Both the position numbers and the translations under genes were made by a program. From positions 1-41,127 of the forward strand of contig NZ_WVUG01000043.1 in assembly GCF_017614965.1 (NCBI RefSeq): a DNA stretch of 41,127 bases, written 5' to 3'. This document shows positions 32,086 through 40,777 of the stretch, in pieces. Numbering within the stretch: position 1 is the first letter of the stretch; each line of letters opens with the position of its first letter. Source of the DNA: Streptomyces griseorubiginosus. Its GTDB lineage: Bacteria; Actinomycetota; Actinomycetes; Streptomycetales; Streptomycetaceae. Below the pieces are notes generated by a model. That model saw only the letters and a list, made by a program, of their open reading frames with translations. It had not been told where the DNA came from and searched no databases.

Positions 32086-33210
32086 CTAGTAGCCGAAGTC
32101 CTGCGTCCACCACGGGCCGCCGGTGCCGAAGTGGACACCGACCCCGAGGGTCTTGAAGTCGCAGTTCAGGATGTTCGCCCGGTGGCCGGGGCTGTTCATC
32201 CATGCCTCCATCACCGCGGCCGCGTCGGCCTGCCCCCGGGCGATGTTCTCGCCGCCGAGGTTGGTGATGCCGAGCTTGGCGGCCCGGTCCCACGGCGTCG
32301 CGCCGCTGGGGTCGGTGTGGTCGAAGAAGTTCTGCGCGGCCATGGCGTCGCTGAAGTTCTCCGCCAGCTCCGACAGGGTGCTGTTCGCGGACACCGCGCT
32401 GCAGCCGACCTTGGCCCGCTCCTCGTTGACGAGCTTGAGCACCTCCGCCTCGGCCGCGGCCTGGGCGGAGACCGTCACCGCGGGGGCGGCCGCGGACTGC
32501 TTCGGCGGCGCGGTCTCCTTCTGCGAGGGCTTCGAGGGCGTCGTCTTCGGCTTCTTGCTCTGCGGCGCCTTCGGCTTCTTCGTCGGCACCTCGGTCGGGG
32601 CGGCCGCGGAGGCCGACGGAGTGGAGGGAACAGCGGAGGGCGTGGGCGAGCGGTCGGCGTCGCGGCTCGTGGAGGAGCCGTCGTCCCGGCCCTGGACACT
32701 GCCGGAGGTGCCGCCCTGCTCGGCCGCCGAGTTGCTCGGCGTGCTCGCGGCCTGCACCTTCCCGCCGCCGCCACCGCCACCCAGCTTGTAGTTGTCCAGC
32801 CCGGGCACCGCACCCGTGGCGACCGCGACCGTGCCGATCGCGACCGCCGCGGAGACCCCGAGCAGGCCGGTCTTCACCGGCGTCGCGGTCCGCTTCCGGC
32901 GCCGGTGCGACCCGCCGCGCCCGCCGTCGGGCGTGAAGCCGTCGTCCGGGAAGACGGTGCGGTAGTCGTCCTCGTTGGCGAACAGGTAGGCGGCGCTCCG
33001 AGCGGAGGCCTCGGCGTACTCGTCCGTGTTCAGATACGGGGCCGTGCCCAGCGTGGGCGGGTCCTCAGGCCCGTAGGCCTCCGGCGGGTCATAGCTGTAC
33101 GAGTACTGCCGGGGGTCGTAACTGCCGGCGTGCGAGCCGTTCCTCGCTGTGACCCCCGTGGCGCGGCCCGTGGCGGCGCGGCCGGCGGCGGAGCGTCGGT
33201 GGCGTCCCAT
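32086..33210 (-). CDS. Membrane-anchored CAP/SCP-domain protein
   Basis: A 374-residue cell-surface protein. Residues 1-110 are polar and cytoplasmic, with a basic end (SHRRRKR); residues about 115-137 form one membrane segment (GLLGVSAAVAIGTVAVATG). A Ser/Thr/Pro/Lys-rich linker (about 145-245) spans the wall, and the CAP/SCP (YkwD-like) domain is at the C-terminus (about 250-374: EVLKLVNEERAKVGC, NFFDHTDPSGATPWDRA, MNSPGHRANILN, GPWWTQDFGY). Bacterial CAP proteins are exported and of uncertain function. The start is ATG at 33210 (MGRHRRSAAG) with AGGAAGG upstream; the frame extends further up without support. The stop is 12 bases from the convergent flavoprotein gene. Confidence 0.9.
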   Translation of the reverse strand: MGRHRRSAAGRAATGRATGVTARNGSHAGSYDPRQYSYSYDPPEAYGPEDPPTLGTAPYLNTDEYAEASARSAAYLFANEDDYRTVFPDDGFTPDGGRGGSHRRRKRTATPVKTGLLGVSAAVAIGTVAVATGAVPGLDNYKLGGGGGGGKVQAASTPSNSAAEQGGTSGSVQGRDDGSSTSRDADRSPTPSAVPSTPSASAAAPTEVPTKKPKAPQSKKPKTTPSKPSQKETAPPKQSAAAPAVTVSAQAAAEAEVLKLVNEERAKVGCSAVSANSTLSELAENFSDAMAAQNFFDHTDPSGATPWDRAAKLGITNLGGENIARGQADAAAVMEAWMNSPGHRANILNCDFKTLGVGVHFGTGGPWWTQDFGY

Positions 33211-33271
33211 GTTTCTGGCCTTCCTCGTCCTGGCGGTCAACCCGCCGGATAGGATCTTGCGGGTGACCCAG

Positions 33272-33295
33272 CTCACTCCTTCGAGTGAGTTTTAT
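33272..33295. promoter_or_regulatory. Palindrome upstream of the CAP gene
   Basis: CTCACTC (33272-33278) and GAGTGAG (33283-33289) flank CTTC and are followed on the plus strand by TTTTAT. No rightward gene precedes it, so although it looks like a terminator its place, between two divergent starts, suits an operator or a cap on antisense transcripts. Confidence 0.45.
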
Positions 33296-33379
33296 CTGAG
33301 ATTCATTGGGTGGGGACGGTACCGCATGGCGCCAGAGGAGGAAGTGTCCGGAGAGACATTGGCCGGTTAGGTTGCCCCC

Positions 33380-33661
33380 ATGAGCGAGGATGTACGACTG
33401 GTCGCCTGGGTGCGCGGACGCGTCCAAGGTGTGGGTTTCCGCTGGTTCACGCGGGCCAAGGCGCTGGAGCTCGGTGGCCTGAGTGGTTTTGCTCTCAATT
33501 TGGGCGACGGCCGGGTCCAGGTGGTCGCGGAGGGCTCGCGGGAGTCCTGTGAAGGACTTCTGGACTGGCTCCAGGGTGACGACACGCCCGGGCGTGTGGA
33601 GGGCGTCACCGAGATCTGGGACACACCTCGCGGGGGTTACGACGGCTTCGCCATCCGCTGA
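33380..33661 (+). CDS. acyP: Acylphosphatase
   Basis: A 93-residue acylphosphatase, which hydrolyses acyl phosphates in the cytoplasm. The signature is [14 protein letters not shown], with the phosphate-binding Arg21, and the second catalytic residue is Asn40 in [16 protein letters not shown]. The start is ATG at 33380. There is no Shine-Dalgarno (GGTTGCCCCC precedes it), but a -10-like TAGGTT ends 6 bases upstream at 33373, which suggests a leaderless message. Complete and ordinary otherwise. It commonly lies near smc in Streptomyces. Confidence 0.93.
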   Translation: MSEDVRLVAWVRGRVQGVGFRWFTRAKALELGGLSGFALNLGDGRVQVVAEGSRESCEGLLDWLQGDDTPGRVEGVTEIWDTPRGGYDGFAIR

Positions 33662-34044
33662 CCGCTTTCTGTAAAGAGGCCCAGGCGGAAGCGGACGGAC
33701 ATGCCACCGGCAGCTGCCGGGAGCGGAAAGACGCTGGTGGTTGCCAAGAACCGCTTGCTCTGGCAGGCTGCGCACGCAAAGATGATCGCCACGCCCCGAG
33801 GGGCCCGCAGGAGTCGCAGCGCAGCCGTTCTCAGGCCGCGCGCCCCCGGGATGCCCGCCAATACGGGGCGTGATCGTGTTGACCGTCAAACTTTTTGGTG
33901 AGACGCTGAAAGCACCCCGCGCACCTTAGCTGTTTGGCATGGATGAACGGCAGCATGAACTCCATAGTGTCAAGCACCACGGGTGCGATTCCCTCACGAC
34001 CCACACCGCTTCGGTCGGTCACTCAGTGTGGAGGACCATCCATC
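33662..34044. other. 383-base gap between acyP and the small coiled-coil gene
   Basis: No supported gene. Short open frames occur on both strands (66 residues at 33701-33901 plus; 63 residues at 33831-34022 minus), but none has recognisable family character or good start signals. It holds a perfect 14-base palindrome CCGGCAGCTGCCGG (33707-33720), and a near-palindrome TTGACCGTCAA around 33880-33892. Base composition is less GC-rich in its right half. Confidence 0.6.
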
Positions 34045-34248
34045 ATGGCAAAGGCGCTTCTCGGTTACGTCGGCGGCTCCGACCCTCGACTCCTCGCCGA
34101 GATGCGACGGCTTCAGCAGCGTGTCCAGGACCTGGAATCCGAGCTCGTACGGATCCAGGCCGAGAACGACGCGCTCGCGGCTGCCGCTTCTCACGACAGG
34201 ATCATGGAGAGCATCGACGCACACCAGGCGGAGCCTGCGCTCACCTGA
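34045..34248 (+). CDS. Small coiled-coil protein of unknown function
   Basis: A 67-residue protein beginning MAKALLGYVGGSDPRLLAEM. Residues about 18-46 form a heptad-like helix (RLQQRVQDLESELVRIQAEN), so it probably dimerises. There is no membrane segment, signal or catalytic motif. The start is ATG at 34045 with GGAGGA (34030-34035) 9 bases upstream, a strong site. It ends before an intrinsic terminator. I recall similar small proteins at this place in other Streptomyces, without a known role. Confidence 0.85.
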   Translation: MAKALLGYVGGSDPRLLAEMRRLQQRVQDLESELVRIQAENDALAAAASHDRIMESIDAHQAEPALT

Positions 34249-34315
34249 TCACTGCATCGCACCACGACAGCAGTGGTTGGGCCGCCCGTATCAACCGCTA
34301 AGTTGTCAGATTTGC

Positions 34316-34344
34316 AAGGGACGCTTCGGCGTCCCTTCTTTCTT
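34316..34344 (+). terminator. Intrinsic terminator of the small coiled-coil gene
   Basis: A 9-bp perfect stem AAGGGACGC (34316-34324) and GCGTCCCTT (34329-34337) closes a TTCG tetraloop and is followed by CTTTCTT. Confidence 0.9.
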
Positions 34345-34468
34345 ACCTGCCCCCGCGCATCCTTTCACCTTCTACAACGTTTGATGTGCCCTGCATGTTC
34401 AAAGGTGAAACCGCGGGAGACAGCACGTTCATGGAGTGAGACACCCCCGGAAGGTAGAGTCCAGCGGC

Positions 34469-37400
34469 GTGCACCTCAAGGCCCTGACCCTCCGCGGGTT
34501 CAAGTCGTTCGCCTCGGCGACCACGCTCCGGTTCGAACCGGGGATCACGTGCGTCGTCGGACCGAACGGTTCGGGCAAGTCCAACGTCGTCGACGCCCTC
34601 AGCTGGGTGATGGGCGAGCAGGGCGCCAAGTCGCTGCGCGGCGGCAAGATGGAGGACGTCATCTTCGCCGGCACCACCGGCCGCCCGCCGCTGGGCCGCG
34701 CCGAGGTGTCCCTGACCATCGACAACTCCGACGGCGCGCTGCCCATCGAGTACGCCGAGGTCACCATCACGCGGATCATGTTCCGCAACGGCGGCAGCGA
34801 GTACCAGATCAACGGCGACACCTGCCGTCTGCTGGACATCCAGGAACTCCTCTCCGACTCCGGCATCGGCCGCGAGATGCACGTCATCGTCGGCCAGGGG
34901 CAGCTCGACTCCGTGCTGCACGCCGACCCCATGGGCCGCCGCGCCTTCATCGAGGAGGCGGCGGGCGTCCTCAAGCACCGCAAGCGCAAGGAGAAGGCCC
35001 TCCGCAAGCTCGACGCGATGCAGGCCAACCTCGCGCGCGTGCAGGACCTGACCGACGAACTCCGCCGCCAGCTCAAGCCCCTGGGCCGGCAGGCCGCCGT
35101 CGCCCGCCGGGCCGCCGTCATCCAGGCCGACCTCCGCGACGCCCGGCTGCGTCTGCTGGCCGACGATCTCGTACGACTGCGCCAGGCACTGCAGGCCGAG
35201 GTCGCCGACGAGGCCGCGCTGAAGGAGCGCAAGGAAGCCGCCGAGCAGGAACTGAAGAAGGCCCTCCAGCGCGAGGCCCTCCTGGAGGACGAGGTACGGC
35301 AGCTCACCCCGCGCCTGCAGCGCGCCCAGCAGACCTGGTACGAGCTCTCCCAGCTGGCCGAGCGCGTGCGCGGCACGATCTCGCTGGCCGACGCCCGCGT
35401 GAAGAGCGCCACCTCCGCGCCCCCCGAGGAGCGGCGCGGACGCGACCCCGAGGACATGGAGCGCGAGGCCGCCCGGATCAGGGAGCAGGAGGCCGAGCTG
35501 GAGGCGGCCCTGGAGGCGGCCGAACGCGCCCTCGAGGACACGGTCGCCCACCGCGCCGAACTCGAACGCGAACTCACGCAGGAGGAACGGCGCCTGAAGG
35601 ACGTGGCCCGCGCCATCGCCGACCGCCGTGAGGGCCTCGCCCGCCTCAACGGCCAGGTCAACGCGGCCCGTTCGCGCGCCGCCTCGGCCCAGGCCGAGAT
35701 CGACCGGCTGGCCGCGGCGAGGGACGAGGCACAGGAGCGCGCGGTCGCCGCCCAGGAGGAGTACGAGGCGCTGAAGGCCGAGGTCGACGGCCTGGACGCC
35801 GGCGACGCCGAACTGGCGGAGCGGCACGAGTCGGCCAGACGGCAGCTGACGGAGGCGGAGACCGCTCTGTCGGCGGCCCGTGAGGCGGCGACGGCGGCGG
35901 AACGCCGGCGCGCGGCGACCCAGGCCCGCCACGAGGCGCTGGCACTGGGCCTGCGCAGAAAGGACGGCACGGGTGCTCTGCTGGGAGCGAAGGATCGTCT
36001 CTCCGGCCTGCTGGGCCCGGCAGCCGAACTCCTGACCATCACCCCGGGCTACGAGGTCCCCCTGGCGGCGGCTTTCGGCGCGGCGGCGGACGCACTGGCG
36101 GTGACGTCACCGTCGGCGGCGGCGGACGCGATCCGCCTGCTGCGCAAGCAGGACGGAGGACGGGCGGCACTGATTGTGGCCGGGGGCCCCGAAGACGCGC
36201 CCCATAGGGGCGCGGGGCTGCAACAACATGCGGCTCCGCCGCAGGGCGCGGCCAGCCCCAACGCACCGGCAGACGCCACACATCAGCACGCGGCAGATCT
36301 CGTCCGCGGCCCTTCCGACCTGATGCCGGCGGTCCGTCGCCTTCTGCACGGCATCGTCGTCGTCCCCACCCTCGAAGACGCCGAGGAACTGGTCTACTCC
36401 CAGCCCCACCTCACCGCCGTGACCGCCGAAGGCGACCTCCTCGGCGCCCACTTCGCCCACGGCGGCTCCGCAGGCGCCCCGAGCCTCCTCGAAGTACAGG
36501 CCTCCGTCGACGAGGCCGCCGCCGAACTCGAAGAACTGGCCGTCCGCTGCGAGGAACTCACCGAGGCCCAGCACGCGGCACAGGAGCGGCGCAGGGAATG
36601 CGCCGCCCGTGTCGAGGAACTGGCCGACCGCCGCCGAGCCGCCGACCGCGAGAAGTCGACCGTGGCCCAGCAGCTCGGCCGGCTCGCGGGGCAGGCCAGA
36701 GGCGCCGCGGGCGAGGCCGAGCGGTCCGTCGCGGCGGCGGCCCGCGCCCAGGACGCCCTCGACAAGGCCCTCCAGGACGTGGAGGAACTCGCCGAGCGGC
36801 TGGCCGTGGCCGAGGAGATGCCCGTCGAGGAGGAGCCCGACACCTCCGTCCGGGACCGTCTCGCCGCCGACGGCGCCAACGCCCGCCAGACCGAGATGGA
36901 GGCCCGCCTCCAGGTCCGTACGCACGAGGAACGCGTCAAGGGCCTGGCCGGCCGCGCCGACTCCCTCGACCGCGCCGCCCGCGCGGAGCGCGAGGCACGC
37001 GCGCGTGCCGAGCAGCGGCGGGCCCGGCTGCGTCACGAGGCGGCCGTCGCGGAGGCCGTCGCCTCCGGTGCCCGCCAACTGCTCGCGCACGTCGAGGTCT
37101 CGCTCACCCGCGCCGACGAGGAGCGCACCGCCGCGGAGGCCGCCAAGGCCCGGCGTGAGCAGGAGCTGGCCGCGGCCCGCAACGCCGGCCGTGACCTCAA
37201 GGCGGAGCTCGACAAGCTCACCGACTCCGTGCACCGCGGTGAGGTCCTCGGTGCCGAGAAGCGGCTGCGCATCGAGCAGTTGGAGACCAAGGCGCTGGAG
37301 GAACTGGGTGTCGAACCCGCCGGGCTCGTCTCCGAGTACGGCCCCCACCAGCTCGTACCGCCCTCTCCGCCCGCCGAGGGCGAGGAGCTGCCCGAGGACC

Positions 37401-38080
37401 CGGAGCACCCGCGCAACCGGCCGAAGCCGTTCCACCGGGCCGAACAGGAGCGGCGGCTTAAGGCGGCCGAGCGCGCCTACCAGCAGCTCGGCAAGGTCAA
37501 CCCGCTGGCGCTGGAGGAGTTCGCCGCGCTGGAGGAGCGGCACAAGTTCCTCAGTGAGCAGCTGGAGGACCTGAAGAAGACCCGCGCCGATCTGCTTCAG
37601 GTCGTGAAGGAGGTCGACGAGCGGGTCGAGCAGGTCTTCACCGAGGCCTACCGGGACACCGCCCGGGAGTTCGAAGGTGTCTTCAGCCGGCTCTTCCCCG
37701 GCGGCGAGGGACGGCTCGTGCTGACCGATCCCGACAACATGCTCACCACGGGCGTCGACGTCGAGGCCCGGCCGCCCGGCAAGAAGGTCAAGCGGCTGAG
37801 CCTGCTCTCCGGTGGCGAGCGGTCGCTGACCGCCGTCGCCCTGCTGGTGTCGATCTTCAAGGCCCGTCCGAGCCCGTTCTACGTCATGGACGAGGTCGAG
37901 GCCGCCCTCGACGACACCAACCTCCAGCGGCTCATCCGGATCATGCAGGAGCTGCAGGAGGCCTCGCAGCTCATCGTGATCACGCACCAGAAGCGCACGA
38001 TGGAGGTCGCCGACGCGCTGTACGGCGTCTCCATGCAGGGCGACGGTGTCTCGAAGGTCATCAGCCAGCGGCTGCGCTGA
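34469..38080 (+). CDS. smc: Chromosome segregation protein SMC
   Basis: A 1203-residue condensin ATPase that organises and segregates the chromosome with ScpA/ScpB. Walker A is GPNGSGKSN (residues 31-38) and QGQLDSVL follows in the N-terminal head. Two long coiled coils (about 170-500 and 690-1020) flank a hinge (about 510-680, GYEVPLAAAFGAAADALAV). The C-terminal head has LSLLSGGERSLTAVALL near 1114 and Walker B FYVMDEVEAALDDTN near 1137. GTG 34469 (VHLKALTLRGFKSF) is chosen for its match to the family start, with GGAAGG upstream at 34449-34454. An unusual His/Gln/Ala/Pro-rich insertion at residues about 578-610 of the hinge is coded by a Streptomyces-type repeat sequence. Confidence 0.96.
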   Translation: MHLKALTLRGFKSFASATTLRFEPGITCVVGPNGSGKSNVVDALSWVMGEQGAKSLRGGKMEDVIFAGTTGRPPLGRAEVSLTIDNSDGALPIEYAEVTITRIMFRNGGSEYQINGDTCRLLDIQELLSDSGIGREMHVIVGQGQLDSVLHADPMGRRAFIEEAAGVLKHRKRKEKALRKLDAMQANLARVQDLTDELRRQLKPLGRQAAVARRAAVIQADLRDARLRLLADDLVRLRQALQAEVADEAALKERKEAAEQELKKALQREALLEDEVRQLTPRLQRAQQTWYELSQLAERVRGTISLADARVKSATSAPPEERRGRDPEDMEREAARIREQEAELEAALEAAERALEDTVAHRAELERELTQEERRLKDVARAIADRREGLARLNGQVNAARSRAASAQAEIDRLAAARDEAQERAVAAQEEYEALKAEVDGLDAGDAELAERHESARRQLTEAETALSAAREAATAAERRRAATQARHEALALGLRRKDGTGALLGAKDRLSGLLGPAAELLTITPGYEVPLAAAFGAAADALAVTSPSAAADAIRLLRKQDGGRAALIVAGGPEDAPHRGAGLQQHAAPPQGAASPNAPADATHQHAADLVRGPSDLMPAVRRLLHGIVVVPTLEDAEELVYSQPHLTAVTAEGDLLGAHFAHGGSAGAPSLLEVQASVDEAAAELEELAVRCEELTEAQHAAQERRRECAARVEELADRRRAADREKSTVAQQLGRLAGQARGAAGEAERSVAAAARAQDALDKALQDVEELAERLAVAEEMPVEEEPDTSVRDRLAADGANARQTEMEARLQVRTHEERVKGLAGRADSLDRAARAEREARARAEQRRARLRHEAAVAEAVASGARQLLAHVEVSLTRADEERTAAEAAKARREQELAAARNAGRDLKAELDKLTDSVHRGEVLGAEKRLRIEQLETKALEELGVEPAGLVSEYGPHQLVPPSPPAEGEELPEDPEHPRNRPKPFHRAEQERRLKAAERAYQQLGKVNPLALEEFAALEERHKFLSEQLEDLKKTRADLLQVVKEVDERVEQVFTEAYRDTAREFEGVFSRLFPGGEGRLVLTDPDNMLTTGVDVEARPPGKKVKRLSLLSGGERSLTAVALLVSIFKARPSPFYVMDEVEAALDDTNLQRLIRIMQELQEASQLIVITHQKRTMEVADALYGVSMQGDGVSKVISQRLR
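36200..36290 (+). repeat. Streptomyces dispersed-repeat-like sequence inside smc
   Basis: CCCCATAGGGGCGCGGGGCT, then GCGGCTCCGCCGC (5-bp stem, 36230-36242), then GGGCGCGGCCAGCCCCAACG and ACCGGCAGAC. This order of blocks resembles, from memory, a palindromic repeat common between Streptomyces genes. It is read in frame and codes about 30 low-complexity residues. Confidence 0.65.
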
Positions 38081-38159
38081 CCCGTCGCCGACGGCCTGTT
38101 CCTTCAAGAAGTGAACGTAAGTCACGGAATCCTGTCTCAGTTCTCACATTTTCTCGCGT

Positions 38160-38187
38160 TTGATTTTGGGAGTTGAAGGCATAAGGT
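38160..38187 (+). promoter_or_regulatory. Candidate glcP promoter
   Basis: TTGATT (38160-38165) and TAAGGT (38182-38187) are spaced by 16 bases in an AT-richer part of the smc-glcP gap, about 85 bases before the start codon. Confidence 0.5.
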
Positions 38188-38208
38188 CAGCAGAGTTGGA
38201 TTTAGCTT

Positions 38209-38225
38209 CAGGTACCACCTACCTG
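38209..38225. promoter_or_regulatory. Inverted repeat in the glcP leader
   Basis: CAGGTA (38209-38214) and TACCTG (38220-38225) with a CCACC centre, just downstream of the candidate promoter. It could be a repressor site or a small leader hairpin. Confidence 0.4.
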
Positions 38226-38273
38226 GAGAGCTGACCGCCCCGGCGGCGTTGCCGGTGGCCCGAGGAGTTGAAC

Positions 38274-39695
38274 GTGACCAGCACAGCGCAGGCACAGAAG
38301 TCAGGAGCCGGTACGGCTCATCCCGATCACCTCGGGCACGTCATCTTCATCGCGGCGGCGGCCGCGATGGGCGGTTTCCTCTTCGGCTACGACAGTTCCG
38401 TGATCAACGGCGCCGTCGAGGCCATCCGGGACCGCTACGACATCGGCTCCGCGGCCCTCGCCCAGGTCATCGCCATCGCTCTGATCGGCTGTGCCATCGG
38501 CGCCGCGACCGCGGGCCGGATCGCCGACCGCATCGGCCGGATCCGCTGCATGCAGATAGCCGCCGTGCTGTTCACCATCAGCGCCGTCGGCTCCGCGCTG
38601 CCCTTCGCCCTGTGGGACCTCGCCCTGTGGCGCGTCGTCGGCGGCTTCGCCATCGGCATGGCCTCCGTCATCGGCCCCGCCTACATCGCCGAGGTCGCCC
38701 CGCCGGCGTACCGCGGCCGGCTCGGCTCCTTCCAGCAGGCCGCGATCGTCGTCGGCATCGCCATCTCCCAGCTGGTCAACTGGGGCCTGCTCAACGCGGC
38801 CGGCGGCGACCAGCGCGGCAAGCTGATGGGCCTGGAGGCCTGGCAGGTCATGCTGGGCGTCATGGTGATCCCGGCCGTCCTGTACGGCCTGCTCTCCTTC
38901 GCCATCCCCGAGTCGCCGCGCTTCCTGATCTCCGTCGGCAGGCACGAGCGCGCCCGCGAGATCCTGGCCGAGGTCGAGGGAGGCGAGAGCGCCGTCCTGG
39001 ACGCCCGGGTCGCCGAGATCGAGCAGGCGATGCGGAGCGAGCACAAGTCGTCGTTCAAGGACCTGCTCGGTGGCGGCTTCTTCTTCAAGCCGATCGTCTG
39101 GGTCGGTATCGGCCTGTCGGTCTTCCAGCAGTTCGTCGGCATCAACGTCGCGTTCTACTACTCCTCGACGCTGTGGCAGTCGGTCGGTGTCGACCCGACG
39201 GACTCGTTCTTCTACTCCTTCACGACGTCGATCATCAACATCGTCGGCACCGTGATCGCGATGATCTTCGTGGACCGGATCGGCCGCAAGCCGCTGGCCC
39301 TGATCGGCTCCGTCGGCATGGTCGTCGGTCTGGCGCTGGAGGCCTGGGCGTTCTCGTACCACCTGGTGGACGGCAAGCTGCCGGCCGCGCAGGGCTGGAC
39401 CGCCCTGGTCGCCGCCCACGTCTTCGTCCTCTTCTTCGCCCTGTCCTGGGGTGTGGTCGTCTGGGTCATGCTCGGCGAGATGTTCCCGAACAAGCTGCGC
39501 GCCGCCGCCCTGGGCGTGGCCGCCTCCGCGCAGTGGATCGCCAACTGGGCCATCACCGCGAGCTTCCCGTCGCTGTCCGACTGGAACCTCTCCGCGACCT
39601 ATGTGATCTACACGGTCTTCGCGGCGCTCTCCATCCCGTTCGTCCTGAAGTTCGTCAAGGAGACGAAGGGCAAGGCGCTGGAGGAGATGGGCTGA
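38274..39695 (+). CDS. glcP: Glucose permease, MFS sugar porter (GlcP type)
   Basis: A 473-residue 12-helix major facilitator of the sugar porter family. Signatures are GGFLFGYDSSVINGA in helix 1, GRIADRIGRIRCM between helices 2 and 3, PAYIAEVAPPAYRGRLGSFQQ in helix 4-5, IPESPRFLISVGR, QQFVGINVAFYYSS in helix 7 and DRIGRKPL. In S. coelicolor the gene beside smc is glcP1, the main glucose uptake system (proton symport). The start GTG 38274 is preferred because CGAGGAG (38261-38267) is 6 bases upstream; TTG 38268 would add two residues. It is monocistronic. Confidence 0.93.
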   Translation: MTSTAQAQKSGAGTAHPDHLGHVIFIAAAAAMGGFLFGYDSSVINGAVEAIRDRYDIGSAALAQVIAIALIGCAIGAATAGRIADRIGRIRCMQIAAVLFTISAVGSALPFALWDLALWRVVGGFAIGMASVIGPAYIAEVAPPAYRGRLGSFQQAAIVVGIAISQLVNWGLLNAAGGDQRGKLMGLEAWQVMLGVMVIPAVLYGLLSFAIPESPRFLISVGRHERAREILAEVEGGESAVLDARVAEIEQAMRSEHKSSFKDLLGGGFFFKPIVWVGIGLSVFQQFVGINVAFYYSSTLWQSVGVDPTDSFFYSFTTSIINIVGTVIAMIFVDRIGRKPLALIGSVGMVVGLALEAWAFSYHLVDGKLPAAQGWTALVAAHVFVLFFALSWGVVVWVMLGEMFPNKLRAAALGVAASAQWIANWAITASFPSLSDWNLSATYVIYTVFAALSIPFVLKFVKETKGKALEEMG

Positions 39696-39696
39696 G

Positions 39697-39748
39697 GCCC
39701 CCAGGCTCGGGGTAGGCCCCCGGCTCGGGGTAGCCCCCGCCTCGGGGA
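39697..39748. repeat. Three tandem GCCCCC...CTCGGGG units after glcP
   Basis: Three imperfect 17-19 base copies of GCCCCCGGCTCGGGGTAG begin at 39697, 39716 and about 39733. Each can fold on itself (CCCC/GGGG). They start 2 bases after the glcP stop. Confidence 0.75.
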
Positions 39749-39790
39749 GAAGGGCCAAGTCCCCGCCGCCCCTCTCCCCGCATCCGCAGG

Positions 39791-39831
39791 ACGTACCGCC
39801 CCGGCTCACTCACCGAGCCGGGGCAGTACGT
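39791..39831. terminator. Bidirectional hairpin between glcP and the oxidoreductase gene
   Basis: GCCCCGGCTC (39798-39807) pairs with GAGCCGGGGC (39815-39824), and after one mismatch ACGTAC (39791-39796) pairs with GTACGT (39826-39831). It overlaps the last codons of the convergent oxidoreductase gene. No T-tract on either side. Confidence 0.7.
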
Positions 39832-40777
39832 TCTCGCAGAACAAGCGCAGGCTGCGCCATCCCTCCTCCACCGGCATGCCACCGGACAGCGGATGCAGGA
39901 CGAGGTTGTCGAGCCCCTGCTCCACGCACTGGTCCGGCGTCAGGATCCGGTAGACGCCCTCGGCGCGCAGTTCCTCCACGCTCGTGGCCCCCGACTTCAC
40001 CGCCGAGCGGATGTCCCCGGACTGCCAGGAGGCGTAGGTCCGGGCCTCGTGCAGGAAGTGCGAGCCGTAGGAGGCCCAGGCCCGGTCGGGGTCCTCGGCG
40101 ATGTGCAGCAGCGGGGTCTCGGCGGTCGGCATCATGGTCCAGCCCTCCGTGCCGTACTCCACGAGCCGTTCCTTGTAGTAGGCCTCCAGCTCCGGCAGAT
40201 GCGCGCTCGGGAAGAAGGGGAGACCGAGACGGGCGGCCCGGCGGGCGGCGGCCTTCGATGAGCCGCCGACCAGCAGCAGGGGGTGCGGGTCGGTGAAGGG
40301 ACGCGGGGTGATCCGTACCGTACGGCCCCGGTACTCGAACGCCTCGCCGGTCCAGGCCTTCAGAAGGGTCTCGAGGACCTCGTCCTGGATCCTCCCGCGG
40401 CGCTTCCAGTCCACGTCGAACAGCGCGTACTCCTCCGGGCGGTACCCGATCCCCGCGACCGTCACCAGTCGGCCGCCGCTGAGCAGGTCCAGCACGGCGA
40501 TCTCCTCGGCCAGCCGCAGCGGATCGTGCAGCGGGCCGATGATCGCCGACACGGTCACCGCGATCCGCCGGGTCGCGCCGAAGACCGCGCCCGCGAAGGC
40601 GAACGGCGACGGCAGCCAGTTGTTGTCGGCACCGTGGTGCTCCTCGGTCTGCACGGTGGTGATCCCGTGCTCGTCGGCGTAGGCGGCCATCTCCAGGGCC
40701 GCGCGGTAGCGGGCGGAGAGCGTGGCGGGGGTGGCGCCGGGCTCGACGAGGTTGAAGCGGACGACCGTGACGGGCAT
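39806..40777 (-). CDS. LLM-class (luciferase-like) flavin- or F420-dependent oxidoreductase
   Basis: A 323-residue TIM-barrel protein of the bacterial luciferase-like superfamily. It shows FNLVEPGATPATLSARYRAA at the N-terminus, TVQTEEHHGADNNWLPSPF, the family segment VLDLLSGGRLVTVAGIGYRPEEY and FTDPHPLLLVGGSSKAAARR. Members use FMNH2 or F420. The cofactor is not decided by sequence reading, though a cofC gene shows that the organism makes F420. The start is ATG at 40777 with GGGGGA at 40782-40787. It is monocistronic and divergent from ftsY. Confidence 0.88.
   Translation of the reverse strand: MPVTVVRFNLVEPGATPATLSARYRAALEMAAYADEHGITTVQTEEHHGADNNWLPSPFAFAGAVFGATRRIAVTVSAIIGPLHDPLRLAEEIAVLDLLSGGRLVTVAGIGYRPEEYALFDVDWKRRGRIQDEVLETLLKAWTGEAFEYRGRTVRITPRPFTDPHPLLLVGGSSKAAARRAARLGLPFFPSAHLPELEAYYKERLVEYGTEGWTMMPTAETPLLHIAEDPDRAWASYGSHFLHEARTYASWQSGDIRSAVKSGATSVEELRAEGVYRILTPDQCVEQGLDNLVLHPLSGGMPVEEGWRSLRLFCENVLPRLGE

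Noticed and set aside
33701..33901. Sixty-six-residue plus-strand frame containing GSGKT
   Set aside because: The apparent P-loop is an isolated coincidence; no family context, no Shine-Dalgarno, and it overlaps palindromic DNA.
33831..34022. Sixty-three-residue minus-strand frame with a CAGC motif
   Set aside because: It covers the promoter side of the small coiled-coil gene and has no recognisable family or start signal.
34343..36042. Long antisense open frames within smc
   Set aside because: They are typical mirror frames of a GC-rich coiled-coil gene; smc is complete and certain.
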